A DNA stretch of 64,000 nucleotides from Novacetimonas pomaceti (GCF_003207955.1 NZ_NOXG01000001.1:124001-188000); one strand, 5' to 3'; counted from the first letter of the stretch, positions 33,705 to 42,950 are shown. Notes: generated by a model not told the origin, from the letters alone. A program made the numbers and translations.

Positions 33705-34799
33705 ATGATGGAGCTGCCGCTGGACCAGATCCTGCGCGGCGACTGCGTGGAAATGATGCAGACCCTTCCCGGCGGGTCGATTGACTGCGTCTTTGCCGAT
33801 CCCCCCTATAACCTGCAGTTGCGGGGGGAGTTGCGTCGCCCCGACGACAGCATCGTCGATGGCGTCGATGACGACTGGGACAAATTCGCCGACCTTCAGG
33901 CCTATGACCGTTTTACCCGCGCATGGCTGAGCGAGGCGCGGCGCGTCCTGCGCAAGGACGGGACCATCTGGGTCATCGGGTCGTATCACAACATCTTCCG
34001 CATCGGGGCGATCCTGCAGGATCTGGGGTTCTGGATCCTCAATGACGTGATCTGGCGCAAATCCAATCCCATGCCCAATTTTCGGGGGCGGCGCTTTACC
34101 AACGCGCATGAAACCCTGATATGGGCGGCGCGGGGACCCGACAGCCGCTATCGCTTCAATTACCAGGCGATGAAGGCGCTGAATGACGATGTGCAGATGC
34201 GCTCGGACTGGTACCTGCCCCTTTGCACCGGGGGGGAGCGCCTGCGCAATGAACACGGGCTGAAGCTGCATCCGACGCAGAAACCCGAAAGCCTGCTGCA
34301 TCGCGTGCTCATCGCCTCGACCAATGTCGATGACGTGGTGCTGGATCCCTTTACCGGGACGGGGACGACGCCTGCGATGGCGCGCCGGCTGCGGCGTCGC
34401 TTCATCGGGATCGAACGCCACCCCGATTATGCTGAGGCCGCGATCGGGCGGGCGCGGCGTGAAAAGCCCGTGCCGCTGGACAGTGTGCTGACGACGCCGG
34501 CGCGGCGGGAATCACCGCGCATTCCGTTCGGTACACTGGTGGAACGTGGCATCCTGCCTGCCGGCACCATCCTGATGGACCGGCAGAAACGCGTGTTCGC
34601 CACCGTCGCCCCGGATGGCACGCTGATCAGCGGCGGGCATCGCGGATCGATTCACAAGCTGGGGGCCACCCTGACGAACGCGCCATCATGCAATGGCTGG
34701 ACCTTCTGGTATTTCGAACGCGCGGGCGAACTGCAGCAGCTCGATATCCTGCGCAATGAACTGCGCGCCGAACAGGGGGGTGAGCAGGCCCGGGCGTAA
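33705..34799 (+). CDS. ccrM: Cell-cycle DNA adenine methyltransferase CcrM (GANTC)
   Basis: This 364-residue beta-class N6-adenine methyltransferase should methylate GANTC and mark replication status in alphaproteobacteria. Motif IV DPPYNLQLRGELRRPDDS is near residue 35, before the S-adenosylmethionine motif DPFTGTGTTPAMARR near 215, the beta-class order. WVIGSYHNIFRIG and WRKSNPMPNFRGRRF are close to Caulobacter CcrM. The last 80 residues form the RAMA domain (FGTLVERGILPAGT to NGWTFWYFERAGEL). I chose ATG 33705, with CGGAG about 6 nt upstream, over ATG 33690. Confidence 0.96.
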   Translation: MMELPLDQILRGDCVEMMQTLPGGSIDCVFADPPYNLQLRGELRRPDDSIVDGVDDDWDKFADLQAYDRFTRAWLSEARRVLRKDGTIWVIGSYHNIFRIGAILQDLGFWILNDVIWRKSNPMPNFRGRRFTNAHETLIWAARGPDSRYRFNYQAMKALNDDVQMRSDWYLPLCTGGERLRNEHGLKLHPTQKPESLLHRVLIASTNVDDVVLDPFTGTGTTPAMARRLRRRFIGIERHPDYAEAAIGRARREKPVPLDSVLTTPARRESPRIPFGTLVERGILPAGTILMDRQKRVFATVAPDGTLISGGHRGSIHKLGATLTNAPSCNGWTFWYFERAGELQQLDILRNELRAEQGGEQARA

Positions 34800-34808
34800 C
34801 CGCCCGGG
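34789..34808 (+). terminator. GC-only hairpin over the ccrM stop codon
   Basis: CCCGGGCG (34789-34796) and CGCCCGGG (34801-34808) form a perfect 8-bp all-GC stem. The 4-nt loop TAAC contains the ccrM stop codon TAA (34797-34799). There is no U-tract. It may limit read-through into the next methyltransferase or stabilise the 3' end. Confidence 0.5.
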
Positions 34809-34822
34809 GCCGGTGGCAGGCG

Positions 34823-36076
34823 ATGGAATGGAACCGTACCGCGCATTCCGCGAACAGCACCGATAACTACCTGTTCAGCCAGCTGATCCCCTATATCGGC
34901 AACAAGCGCAAGCTGCTGCCCCTGATTGCACGCGCCATTGCCGCGACCGGCGAAAACCCGCGCGAGACGGACTTTGTCGACCTGTTTTCCGGAACCGGGG
35001 TTGTCGGCCGCATGGCCAAGAAGATGGGGTTCAGGGTCATTGCCAATGACTGGGAACCCTATGGCGAAATCCTCAACCTCTGCTACCTCGCGACGCAGGG
35101 GCCGCCGGTCTATTTCGACGGCGTGGCGTATGCGGATGTCATCGCGCGGCTCAATGCCCTGCCACCGGTGGACGGGTGGGTAACACGCCACCTGTGTCCC
35201 GATGATGACGTGGCCTATGACGTGGCGCGCGACCGCATGTTCTACATGCGCAAGAACGGGCGGCGGATCGACGCCATGCGCGAACAGATCGCACGGTGGG
35301 AGGACGCGGGGATGCTGTCGCCCACGCAGCGGGCCTGCCTGCTGGCGCCGCTGCTGTTCAGTGCCTGTTACAACAGCAATACCAGTGGCCTGTTCAAGGG
35401 ATTTCACAATGGCTGGGGCGGGCAGACCGGCACCGCGCTTTACCGTATCGCGGGGGATCTGTGCCTGCGGCCCGCGATGTTCGTGGATAATGGCCGTGAC
35501 AACGTGGTGCTGCGCGCCGACGCGCAGGAGGTTGCGCAGGACCTGGGCCGTTACCTGTCGCGGCCGGCCATCGCGTATATCGACCCGCCCTATAACCAGC
35601 ATCCCTATGGCGCGAACTATCATGTCCTCAACAGCATCGCGTTATGGGACCGCCCGGCCCTTTCCCCCAAGATCAGCGGCAGGGACAAGGCTGCGATCCG
35701 GACCGACTGGCGCACCGTCCGGCGCAGCGCCTATAATTACCGCGACCGGGCGACGCGGGCCTATGCCCGGCTGCTCAATACCTTGCCGGTGCGCTGGATC
35801 GCCACCAGCTACAGCACGGATGGCATGATTGCGCTGCGCGACATGGTCGCGGCGAACCATGCGCTGGGGGAGGTTCGCGTTTTCAGCCGTGGCTACAAGC
35901 GTTACCGCGTCAGCAGCCAGCGCTTTTCACGCAAGCCGATGAACGTAGAATTCATCCTGCTGACCCGGGTTGGACAGGCATGCGCCCAGTCCGTCGACAT
36001 GATTGTCGAGGAAATCAGGATGGCGGAGGCGCGGATACTCGCATCACATCCCGAAACCGCGACAGACCCCGTGTGA
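34823..36076 (+). CDS. DNA adenine methyltransferase, D12 class, unknown target
   Basis: This 417-residue protein resembles D12-class (Dam/MboI-like) N6-adenine methyltransferases. Motif X appears as PYIGNKRKLLPLI near residue 24, motif I as DLFSGTGVVGRMAKKMGF near 52 and motif IV as DPPYNQHPYGANYHVLNS near 253, the order of this class. CYNSNTSGLFKGFHNGWGG lies between them. It is unrelated in layout to the neighbouring ccrM and starts 23 nt after it. No restriction endonuclease is seen nearby, so it is probably a solitary enzyme. The recognition sequence cannot be read. Confidence 0.85.
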   Translation: MEWNRTAHSANSTDNYLFSQLIPYIGNKRKLLPLIARAIAATGENPRETDFVDLFSGTGVVGRMAKKMGFRVIANDWEPYGEILNLCYLATQGPPVYFDGVAYADVIARLNALPPVDGWVTRHLCPDDDVAYDVARDRMFYMRKNGRRIDAMREQIARWEDAGMLSPTQRACLLAPLLFSACYNSNTSGLFKGFHNGWGGQTGTALYRIAGDLCLRPAMFVDNGRDNVVLRADAQEVAQDLGRYLSRPAIAYIDPPYNQHPYGANYHVLNSIALWDRPALSPKISGRDKAAIRTDWRTVRRSAYNYRDRATRAYARLLNTLPVRWIATSYSTDGMIALRDMVAANHALGEVRVFSRGYKRYRVSSQRFSRKPMNVEFILLTRVGQACAQSVDMIVEEIRMAEARILASHPETATDPV

Positions 36077-36097
36077 CGGGACGCCGGAGGTCATGGG

Positions 36098-36113
36098 CTG
36101 CCTGAAAAGGCAG
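36098..36113 (+). terminator. Small hairpin after the D12 methyltransferase
   Basis: CTGCCT, a GAAA tetraloop and AGGCAG form a 6-bp stem 21 nt after the stop. There is no T-tract, so any terminator role is weak. Confidence 0.35.
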
Positions 36114-36136
36114 GTCCAGCAATGCCTTGGAATCAT

Positions 36137-36211
36137 GAAAGTTTTTGGTGAAGCTTTTTTCAAAAAGCTTCGGACAACGCTGCTTTTAAAAAAGTGGCAC
36201 CCGAAAACTTC
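36137..36211. repeat. Palindromic intergenic repeat, acetic acid bacteria type
   Basis: A near-palindromic element has an outer imperfect repeat (GAAAGTTTTTGGTG at 36137 and CACCCGAAAACTTC at 36198). A perfect 10-bp inner hairpin GAAGCTTTTT-TC-AAAAAGCTTC lies at 36150-36171, with a second weaker hairpin (CTTTTAAAAAAG) after it. Its AT-rich composition contrasts with the GC-rich surroundings. From memory, this AAAGTTTTTGGTGAAGC sequence recurs between genes in Acetobacteraceae, where it is sometimes annotated as a short protein. Confidence 0.6.
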
Positions 36212-36268
36212 TGTTATTTTCTACCAACAGGCAGTTTACGACCACCCGCCCCAGGGGGAAAGGCGTCC

Positions 36269-36871
36269 TCAGCTTCCCCCGAAGCCCAGAAAGCCTGCGG
36301 CCGGTTTCGCATGGCCGCCCGTCACGTCATAACGCGAGGAGACGCTTTTGACCCGTCCCGCCAGTGGCGGTGTGCGGACGCTATCGGCGGCTTCGTCCAT
36401 TTCCGTATCCGCCGTGGAGCCGGAGGCGAAGTGCGGGTCGGAATCGGAGAACGTGCGCATCGACAGCAGCAGGAAGGTGATGTCGTTGCGGTTCAGGTCG
36501 ATGGACATGTCCAGCGGGCTCTGGCCCAGCACGTTATGGGCCGTCATGTCGGCCCCCCGGTTCAGGGCTTCTTTCGCCGCGCCCAGACTGCCGCGATTGA
36601 TCGCGTCGAACAGGGCGTCTGTCGGGTTCATGTCGCTGTTGGCGTGACCGCGCTCTTCTTCGGTCGATTCCGCGCCAGGCAGCGCGGAAGGCGGGGCCGC
36701 TGCCTTTGCCGCGCGCCGGGCCTCCGCCTTCTTGGCGGATTCCATGGCTTCGGCCTCGGCCTCCGCGTCTTCGGCATCCTGGGCGTGGGCTGCGTGCCAT
36801 GGCACGATGGCAAGCGGGACGGCCGACAGGATGAACACCGCAAGAAGCCGGATACCAAGTCTGGAAATCAT
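36269..36871 (-). CDS. Exported ankyrin-repeat-like protein
   Basis: This 200-residue protein has an N-terminal signal peptide (residues 1 to about 30, ending HAAHAQ) and then an alanine/glutamate-rich charged stretch. One to two ankyrin-like repeats follow in NPTDALFDAINRGSLGAAKEAL and NRGADMTAHNVLGQSPLDMS, near residues 80-130. The C-terminal third shows no known domain. It is probably periplasmic; ankyrin repeats usually bind other proteins. It lies alone, downstream of the MoxR operon on the same strand. Confidence 0.65.
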   Translation of the reverse strand: MISRLGIRLLAVFILSAVPLAIVPWHAAHAQDAEDAEAEAEAMESAKKAEARRAAKAAAPPSALPGAESTEEERGHANSDMNPTDALFDAINRGSLGAAKEALNRGADMTAHNVLGQSPLDMSIDLNRNDITFLLLSMRTFSDSDPHFASGSTADTEMDEAADSVRTPPLAGRVKSVSSRYDVTGGHAKPAAGFLGFGGS

Positions 36872-36984
36872 GTCGTGTCCCGTGAATGATGCTGCGCTTC
36901 ATGCATGACGCAGGTTTGCATAACAATCCCTGGAGGGCACCAATATCGCACGGGGACGGGGGAACGCAAACCTTACTATCGCGT

Positions 36985-39123
36985 TCACCCGCGCCCTTCG
37001 CGCCACCAGCCGATCATCAGCATCGACATGACGAAAAGCAGCACGCCCCATGCCGGCAGCATGGCGTTTGCCTGCTGCCCGGTGACGACATGGGCATGGC
37101 GGGCGGGAAAATCAAACCGCGCGGGCGTCGAATGTGGCGCGCCATCAACCATGCGCATCGCCGGAAGCGACGGCGCGTCCGCCCTGTCGCCCAGCCAGTG
37201 CACGCCCCCGCCCGTCAGCGTCGCCAGCGGCTGCAGGCGGGTGGCGGTGGCACGCAGGTCGGCGAATTCCTCCGGATCGTCGGCGCGGGGCGCGGCGAAC
37301 GCCTCGTGCCCGTCGCTGTCACGCACGCTCCAGATCCCGCTTTCATGGGCGGGAACATGGGCGGTGGTCATGCCCTTGGCGCCCGTGGGCGCAAGCGCGA
37401 CCTGCCGGGTCGTGCCATCGGGGGCGGTGACGCGCACCTCGCCCGGCGGGGCGGGGACAAGGGTGCGGCGCGTGATGTTGAGCTGCCCGCCTGAAATATC
37501 GGCCTCAAGCTGGTTTTCCTCCAGCTCCGGCTCCTTCATCAGCCAGTGCGAAATGCGGCGCAGCAGTTCGGACTGCGGGCCGCCGCCACCTTCGCCATGT
37601 GACCACAGCCATGCCTGATCCGACATCAGGAAGGCCACGCGCCCCTTGTCCGCATGGTCCAGCACCAGCAGCGGCTGGTGGTCCGGCCCGGTCATCAGGA
37701 CCTCGCCATTGACGGAATCCGATTTCAGGCTGCGATACCACGGTCCCCAGCCCGCGCCGTCAGCCGACGCCGGGGCGCCCGGCAGTTCGGCCGTCACGGG
37801 ATGGCGCTGTCCCGTTTCCGTCAGCATGGGGCGGAAACGCTGTTCCACCACGCCATCGGTCGCGACATGGGCGGGCAGGATTTCGGACAGCGGCGTATCC
37901 TGCAGCGATCCGGGGCCGATGAACTCCGGCCCGCCGATCAGCAGCAGGCCGCCGCCCTCGCGCACGTGGTTCGCGATATTGCGCAGGTAGGCCTGCGGCA
38001 GGATGCCGTGGTTTTCAAACCCGTCGAGGATGATCAGGTCGAACTGCCCGATTTTCTGCTGGAACAGCTCGTTGACGGGAAAGGCGATCAGCGCGAGGTC
38101 CGACAGCGGGGTGCCGTCATCCTTGTCGGGCGGACGCAGGATGGTGAAGTGGACCAGATCGACCGAGGGATCGGCCTTCAGCAGCCGCCGCCACACCCGT
38201 TCCCCCTGGTTCGGCGTGCCGGAAACCAGCAGCACCCGCAGGCGGTCGCGCACGCCGTTGATGCGCACGATGTCCTCGTTATTGAGGGTGGAAGCCTCCC
38301 CCGGCAGTTCCGGCACCGACAGGCCCACCAGCATCGGCCCCGGATGGGTGACCGGCAGGGTAATGTCCTCGGGCTGTCCGATGCGTACGGTATGGCTGAC
38401 GGGCTGCGCGCCGCCCTGCGTCAGGGTCAGTTCCGCCGTCGCCCCGCGCGCATCCGCCCGCCCGAGGTCGTCCACCTCCACCCGGATCGTCACGTCCTGT
38501 CCCACGATGCCATAGGGCGGGGCCTGCAGGATGCGCAGGCGGCGGTCGGTTTCCTCGCCCCGTCCCGTCAGCAGAACATGAAGCGGCAGGGTGATGCGAT
38601 GGCCATCGGTGTCGGTCGGCGTCAGGATTTCGGGGGGCTGGGGCGGAATGTCATGCACCTGCCCGTCGGTAATCATCACCGCCCCGGCAAGGCGGGATGG
38701 CGGAATGTCCGACGCCGCCTGCGACAGGGCGGAAAACAGCCGCGTGCCGTCGTGGTGGGCGTCGCGCACGGTGATCGTGCGCGTACGCAGTCCCTCGATA
38801 TGGCCGATTTCCTCCTGTACGCGCTCGGCGGCGCGATGGGCCATGACCGCGCGGTCGCGGATGGACATCGAAGCCGACTGGTCCACCACCACCAGCGCGG
38901 TCTGGGGCAGGGGACGCCAGCTTTCGCTCAGCCGCTGCGGGCCGCACAGCCATGCCAGAATCCCCGCGCCCGCCAGCACGCGCCAGACGGTCGCCCGCGT
39001 GCGGCGGATGATCCCTGCGATCCCCATCGCCACAAGGGCCGCCCCGAGCGCATAGAGCACCCATGCCGGCAGCAGAGGCTGAAAGCCGGTCATGTGATGC
39101 AGGCGGTCAAGTGAAGGCATCAT
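36985..39123 (-). CDS. Membrane protein with vWA-like and glutamine amidotransferase-like domains
   Basis: This 712-residue protein has two N-terminal membrane segments (within residues 18-62) and one at the C-terminus before WWREGRG. VVVDQSASMSIRDRAV near residue 80 is a MIDAS-like DxSxS metal site of a von Willebrand A fold. RVLLVSGTPNQGERVWRRLL and later FDLIILDGFENHGILPQ with GGGLLLIGGPE look like the class I glutamine amidotransferase-like fold without an evident catalytic cysteine. It is the last gene of the MoxR operon and overlaps the previous gene (ATGA). Its function is unknown. Confidence 0.75.
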   Translation of the reverse strand: MMPSLDRLHHMTGFQPLLPAWVLYALGAALVAMGIAGIIRRTRATVWRVLAGAGILAWLCGPQRLSESWRPLPQTALVVVDQSASMSIRDRAVMAHRAAERVQEEIGHIEGLRTRTITVRDAHHDGTRLFSALSQAASDIPPSRLAGAVMITDGQVHDIPPQPPEILTPTDTDGHRITLPLHVLLTGRGEETDRRLRILQAPPYGIVGQDVTIRVEVDDLGRADARGATAELTLTQGGAQPVSHTVRIGQPEDITLPVTHPGPMLVGLSVPELPGEASTLNNEDIVRINGVRDRLRVLLVSGTPNQGERVWRRLLKADPSVDLVHFTILRPPDKDDGTPLSDLALIAFPVNELFQQKIGQFDLIILDGFENHGILPQAYLRNIANHVREGGGLLLIGGPEFIGPGSLQDTPLSEILPAHVATDGVVEQRFRPMLTETGQRHPVTAELPGAPASADGAGWGPWYRSLKSDSVNGEVLMTGPDHQPLLVLDHADKGRVAFLMSDQAWLWSHGEGGGGPQSELLRRISHWLMKEPELEENQLEADISGGQLNITRRTLVPAPPGEVRVTAPDGTTRQVALAPTGAKGMTTAHVPAHESGIWSVRDSDGHEAFAAPRADDPEEFADLRATATRLQPLATLTGGGVHWLGDRADAPSLPAMRMVDGAPHSTPARFDFPARHAHVVTGQQANAMLPAWGVLLFVMSMLMIGWWREGRG

Positions 39124-41909
39124 TCCCCCAGGCGTTTCAGCAGGGCCGGGACATGGACCTGATCGGCCTTGTAATTCCCGGTCAGGGCATACAGCACGGC
39201 GTTGACGCCAAAGCGATAGGCCAGCGTCCGCTGTTCGGCGCCATCGGGCATGGTGGCATAGGGGGTGTTGCCACTGTCATCCACCGCCCATGCGTGGGCC
39301 CAGTCATTGCTGCCGATGATGACGGGGCTGACGCCGTCATTGGTGCTGTCGCCTTCCTGCGCGATCCACACGGGCATGCCGTCATACCGCCCCGGAAAGT
39401 CATGCAGCAGGTAGAATGTATGCGTCAGGACGTGATGATCGTCCAGCTTCGTCAGCGGGGGAATGTCCAGCCCCGCCGTCATGCGCCGCAGCGCCGCCGC
39501 CGTGCCGGGGGCGGAGCCGGTAAAGGCGTCGTCCTTTTCATCGCGCGGCGCGGTGGCCGGGTCCTGTCCCTGCGTGTCGATCATCAGGATGCCGCCATGG
39601 CGCATGTAGGCATTCAGCGCCGCCGTGCGCGCGGGCGACGTGGTGGCGTCCGCCGTCACCGGCCAGTAGATCATGGGGTAATAGGACAGGTCGTCGCGTT
39701 CGGGCACCAGCGCGTCGGGATGGCCCAGCACGGCGGAGGTCCGGGCGTTGACGTAATCCGACAGGCCCTGCAGCCCCTCGCGCGAGACGGTGTCGATATC
39801 GTCATGGCCGGTGACGATATAACCCAGCCGCGTCTCCAGCGCCGCGCCGGGGACATGCGCGTTGTGTTGCGCTGGTGCGTCGGTGGGGGGCATGTCGGCA
39901 GCCCGGCCCTGCGCGGGCATCGCGAGGGATGATGCGGCAGCCAGCACCAGCGCCAGGGCCGACACGCGCACCCGCCGCGAACGCAGCATGATCGCGATGA
40001 CGCCATCCGCCAGGATCAGCACGAGCGCAAGCACCGCGAGGATCGGGCCAAGCGCGATATCAGGCATCTGCCCCCGCAGGTCCATCGCCGTGCCGATGGT
40101 GGGCTGCGGGGCCATCGGACCTGCCTCGTCCCCCACATTGAGCGCCCGGCGGGAGGCGCGCGGCCCGTAAAGGCCGGGCGGATGGATGGCGGACACCGCG
40201 ACGTGCCCGAACGCATCCGCGCGCAGCGCCTGCGCCCCGGCCGGCGGCGGTCCTTCCACCCCCGCGCCGTCAAGCGTCAGGTAAGGCGAAAGCAGGCTCT
40301 GGTCCGCGGGGGTTTCGATCCCGACCGCCCGTTCGCCCAGCCGTTGCAGCATGCTGACGAACAGGCCCGACAGCGGCAGGTTGGACCAGTCCGCCGTGCT
40401 GGTGACATGGAACAGCACGACCTGTCCCGCCCCCAGCGCCGCATGCGTGACCAGCGGTGTCCCGTCCGTCAGCCGCGCCCATGTATGGGTGTCGAGGTCC
40501 GTGGCGGGACGCGCCAGCACCTGCCGCGATACGGTCACGTCGGAGGGAACCGGCAGGTCGTGGAAAGGCGACTGCGCGCCAAAGGGGGCAAGATGTTCCG
40601 GCTTGCTCCATGACATCGCGCCGCCCAGCACGCGTTCGGCATCCATCAGCCGCACCGGCAGCAGCGCATCGGCCTGCGCCCCCTGCGGGCCGGGCGAGGC
40701 GTCGATCCCCCCGCCCGACGCCGACTGCACCAGCAGCGGACCGGCAAAGCGGATCAGCATCCCGCCGCCACGCACCCAGTTTTCCACCTTGCGCCGCGCG
40801 TCGGGACTGCCCAGCGTCCCGTCCGGGGCGATCAGGATGGACAGGGGACGCGACAGCAGGCTGTCGAGCGATCCCTCGCGCAGTTCTGCGGTCGGGGCCA
40901 GCGCGCGGCGCAGGTAAAACAGGTTGCCCATCAGCGGCGTATCCGACGAACTGCCCGCGATCAGGCCGACCGGCCGCCTGCGGTCATTTTCATCAAGCAG
41001 CCTGATGCTGGCGGGACCGGCGATCGCGTCGATGTCGACATGGTCCAGCTGGTTGCGCAGTTCGGCGGGCAGGTCCATCCGGATGCCGGCCTGCGACGCG
41101 CCGGATGGCACCGTGACATGCAGCAGCTGCAGGGTGCTGTTGTCGATGGTCTGGGCCCGCACGTTCATTTCACGCGCGTGCGGCCGTGGCACCGTGCGGA
41201 TGAGCAGCTCCAGCGCGGTGCCGTCGCCCCGGTCCGGCGCCAGCGTCACGATATCCGAATCCGGCAGGCGCAGGTCGCGCACCGTGCCGACGTCGCGCAA
41301 TGCGGTGGCAAAGGCATCATCGTCGCGCGTCGCCATGCCGTCCGCCAGGTACAGCACGGGACCGTGCCATCCCTGCCGCGTCATGTCGCGCAGCGCCTGC
41401 GCCGCCGCCGCCCGGTCCACCCCCCATGGCTGTGGTTCGGAGGGATCGAGCATGGTGCGCAGCACGGCGGGGTTCTGCACGGGGCCAACGCGCACCGGCT
41501 CGTCCCCTGTCGGGGGTGCGGTCAGCAGCAGGCGCACCGAATGGCCGTTGCGCTCAAGGCGTTCGAGGATGCTGTCCACCGCCCGCAGGCGCTGCGTCCA
41601 TCCGGGGGCCGCGGCCCAGCCATTGTCGATCACCAGCAGCGTGTCGGCAGAGGTCGCGATGCCCCCGCGATCGCGGGTGATGAATGGCTGCGCGCAGGCC
41701 CCGATCAGCAGCGTCACCGCAAGGCAGCGCAGCAGCAGCAGCCACGGCGGCGCGCGCGCGACATCGTCGTTGCGCGCCCCGAGGCCCAGCAGCAGGGTGA
41801 CGGGGGGAAAGGACTGTTCGCGGGGGCGGGGCGGCAGCGCGCGCAGCAGCAGCCAGACAATCGGCAGCGCAAGGAGCGCCCACAGCACCCATGGCGTGGT
41901 CAGGATCAT
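39120..41909 (-). CDS. BatA/DUF4159 double-domain membrane protein
   Basis: This 929-residue protein begins MILTTPWVLWALLALPIVWLL, the BatA-type N-terminal anchor, followed by LLLRCLAVTLLIGACAQPF. LLVIDNGWAAAPGWTQRL near residue 92 replaces the usual vWA DxSxS site, so metal binding there is probably lost. More hydrophobic segments lie near residues 635-655 and 660-685. The C-terminal 220 residues are DUF4159 (LGYIVTGHDDIDT, SYYPMIYWPV, RHGGILMIDTQGQD). It is the third gene of the MoxR operon; its function is unknown. Confidence 0.8.
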   Translation of the reverse strand: MILTTPWVLWALLALPIVWLLLRALPPRPREQSFPPVTLLLGLGARNDDVARAPPWLLLLRCLAVTLLIGACAQPFITRDRGGIATSADTLLVIDNGWAAAPGWTQRLRAVDSILERLERNGHSVRLLLTAPPTGDEPVRVGPVQNPAVLRTMLDPSEPQPWGVDRAAAAQALRDMTRQGWHGPVLYLADGMATRDDDAFATALRDVGTVRDLRLPDSDIVTLAPDRGDGTALELLIRTVPRPHAREMNVRAQTIDNSTLQLLHVTVPSGASQAGIRMDLPAELRNQLDHVDIDAIAGPASIRLLDENDRRRPVGLIAGSSSDTPLMGNLFYLRRALAPTAELREGSLDSLLSRPLSILIAPDGTLGSPDARRKVENWVRGGGMLIRFAGPLLVQSASGGGIDASPGPQGAQADALLPVRLMDAERVLGGAMSWSKPEHLAPFGAQSPFHDLPVPSDVTVSRQVLARPATDLDTHTWARLTDGTPLVTHAALGAGQVVLFHVTSTADWSNLPLSGLFVSMLQRLGERAVGIETPADQSLLSPYLTLDGAGVEGPPPAGAQALRADAFGHVAVSAIHPPGLYGPRASRRALNVGDEAGPMAPQPTIGTAMDLRGQMPDIALGPILAVLALVLILADGVIAIMLRSRRVRVSALALVLAAASSLAMPAQGRAADMPPTDAPAQHNAHVPGAALETRLGYIVTGHDDIDTVSREGLQGLSDYVNARTSAVLGHPDALVPERDDLSYYPMIYWPVTADATTSPARTAALNAYMRHGGILMIDTQGQDPATAPRDEKDDAFTGSAPGTAAALRRMTAGLDIPPLTKLDDHHVLTHTFYLLHDFPGRYDGMPVWIAQEGDSTNDGVSPVIIGSNDWAHAWAVDDSGNTPYATMPDGAEQRTLAYRFGVNAVLYALTGNYKADQVHVPALLKRLGE

Positions 41910-42943
41910 GGCCGCGTACCTCCGCCCGCCGGGCGCATGCCCGCCGCCAGCTGGTCATGCAGCGCCAGCAGGGCGCGTTCGGGCGGCAGGTCGGTGGTAT
42001 GGGCGATCATGTCGTTGCCACCGGCGCGGCACAGGTCGGACATCTGCTGCTGATGCCGCGCGAAGGCCGCGCGATAGGCCGCCCGCAGGTCCGTCCCCGC
42101 CGACAGGGTGATGGAGGCCTCGTGCTCCAGCCCGCTGAAGCGCGTGCGCCCGGCATAGGGCAGGTCGCGTTCCGCCGGGTCCACGACCTCGATCAGGCTG
42201 GTGCGGACCTGTCGGGCCAGTGCCGCGCGCAGCAGGGCGGAAAATGCGTCCGGCGCGTACAGCCCGTCCCCCAGCAGGACAAGGCGCGCATTGCGGACAA
42301 GATGGGCGGTCGTCGGCAGCGTGGACGGGGGAGAGGGATGGCGCATGGCGTCAATCAGGATCGTGGCCATGCGTTCCAGCGCCCCCTGGCCCGAAATGCC
42401 GGTGGCCGTCATGCCGTCCGCGCTCAGCACCCGGACGCGTTCGCCCTGCCGCAGCACGATCGCCGCCGTCGCGAGCGCAAGCAGCAGCGCACGTTCCGCC
42501 TTGGTCGGCAGTGCCTCTGACGATCGCCAGAGCATCGAGGGGCTGTTATCGCACCATATGAAGATTGTCTGGGATGACTGCGCCTCGTTCTCGCGGACAT
42601 AGGGCCGGTCGCTGCGCGCGGACTGCCGCCAGTCGATGCGTGTCGCGGCCTCGCCCGGCTGGGCGGGACGATACTGCCAGAAATTTTCCCCCGTCCCGGC
42701 GCGGCGGCGGGCATGGCCGCCCTGCTGGACCGTCTGCGCGATCCTTTGCGCCGCGATGATCAGGGCGGGCATGCGCGCCGCCAGCGCACGGGCCAGCGCG
42801 GGGCCTTCGTGCGGGCGCATCGCGCCGGACATCGCTGCGGACGTCGCGGACATGGCGGCGGCCGGCCGTTTTACGCCCGCGGGAGCGTCCGCGCGCGAAA
42901 ACAGGCGTCTGACAAAGGCGGGCACGGACATGCGATCGGCCAC
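41906..42943 (-). CDS. DUF58 domain protein
   Basis: This 345-residue protein contains the DUF58 signature in the stretch RPAQPGEAATRIDWRQSARS and then WCDNSPSM, a vWA-like metal site. DUF58 proteins almost always sit next to MoxR ATPases and are thought to be their partners. Translation starts at GTG 42943 or at ATG 42931. It overlaps the BatA/DUF4159 gene by 4 nt. Confidence 0.85.
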   Translation of the reverse strand: MADRMSVPAFVRRLFSRADAPAGVKRPAAAMSATSAAMSGAMRPHEGPALARALAARMPALIIAAQRIAQTVQQGGHARRRAGTGENFWQYRPAQPGEAATRIDWRQSARSDRPYVRENEAQSSQTIFIWCDNSPSMLWRSSEALPTKAERALLLALATAAIVLRQGERVRVLSADGMTATGISGQGALERMATILIDAMRHPSPPSTLPTTAHLVRNARLVLLGDGLYAPDAFSALLRAALARQVRTSLIEVVDPAERDLPYAGRTRFSGLEHEASITLSAGTDLRAAYRAAFARHQQQMSDLCRAGGNDMIAHTTDLPPERALLALHDQLAAGMRPAGGGTRP

Positions 42944-42950
42944 GCCGGCG

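Noticed and set aside
36136..36332. Short protein starting MKVFGEAFFKK in the intergenic repeat
   Set aside because: It is the translation of the palindromic repeat, which explains the sequence better than a gene does.
37654..39114. 486-residue open frame opposite the vWA/amidotransferase-like gene
   Set aside because: It is antisense to a gene with membrane segments and operon overlaps, and has shadow composition.
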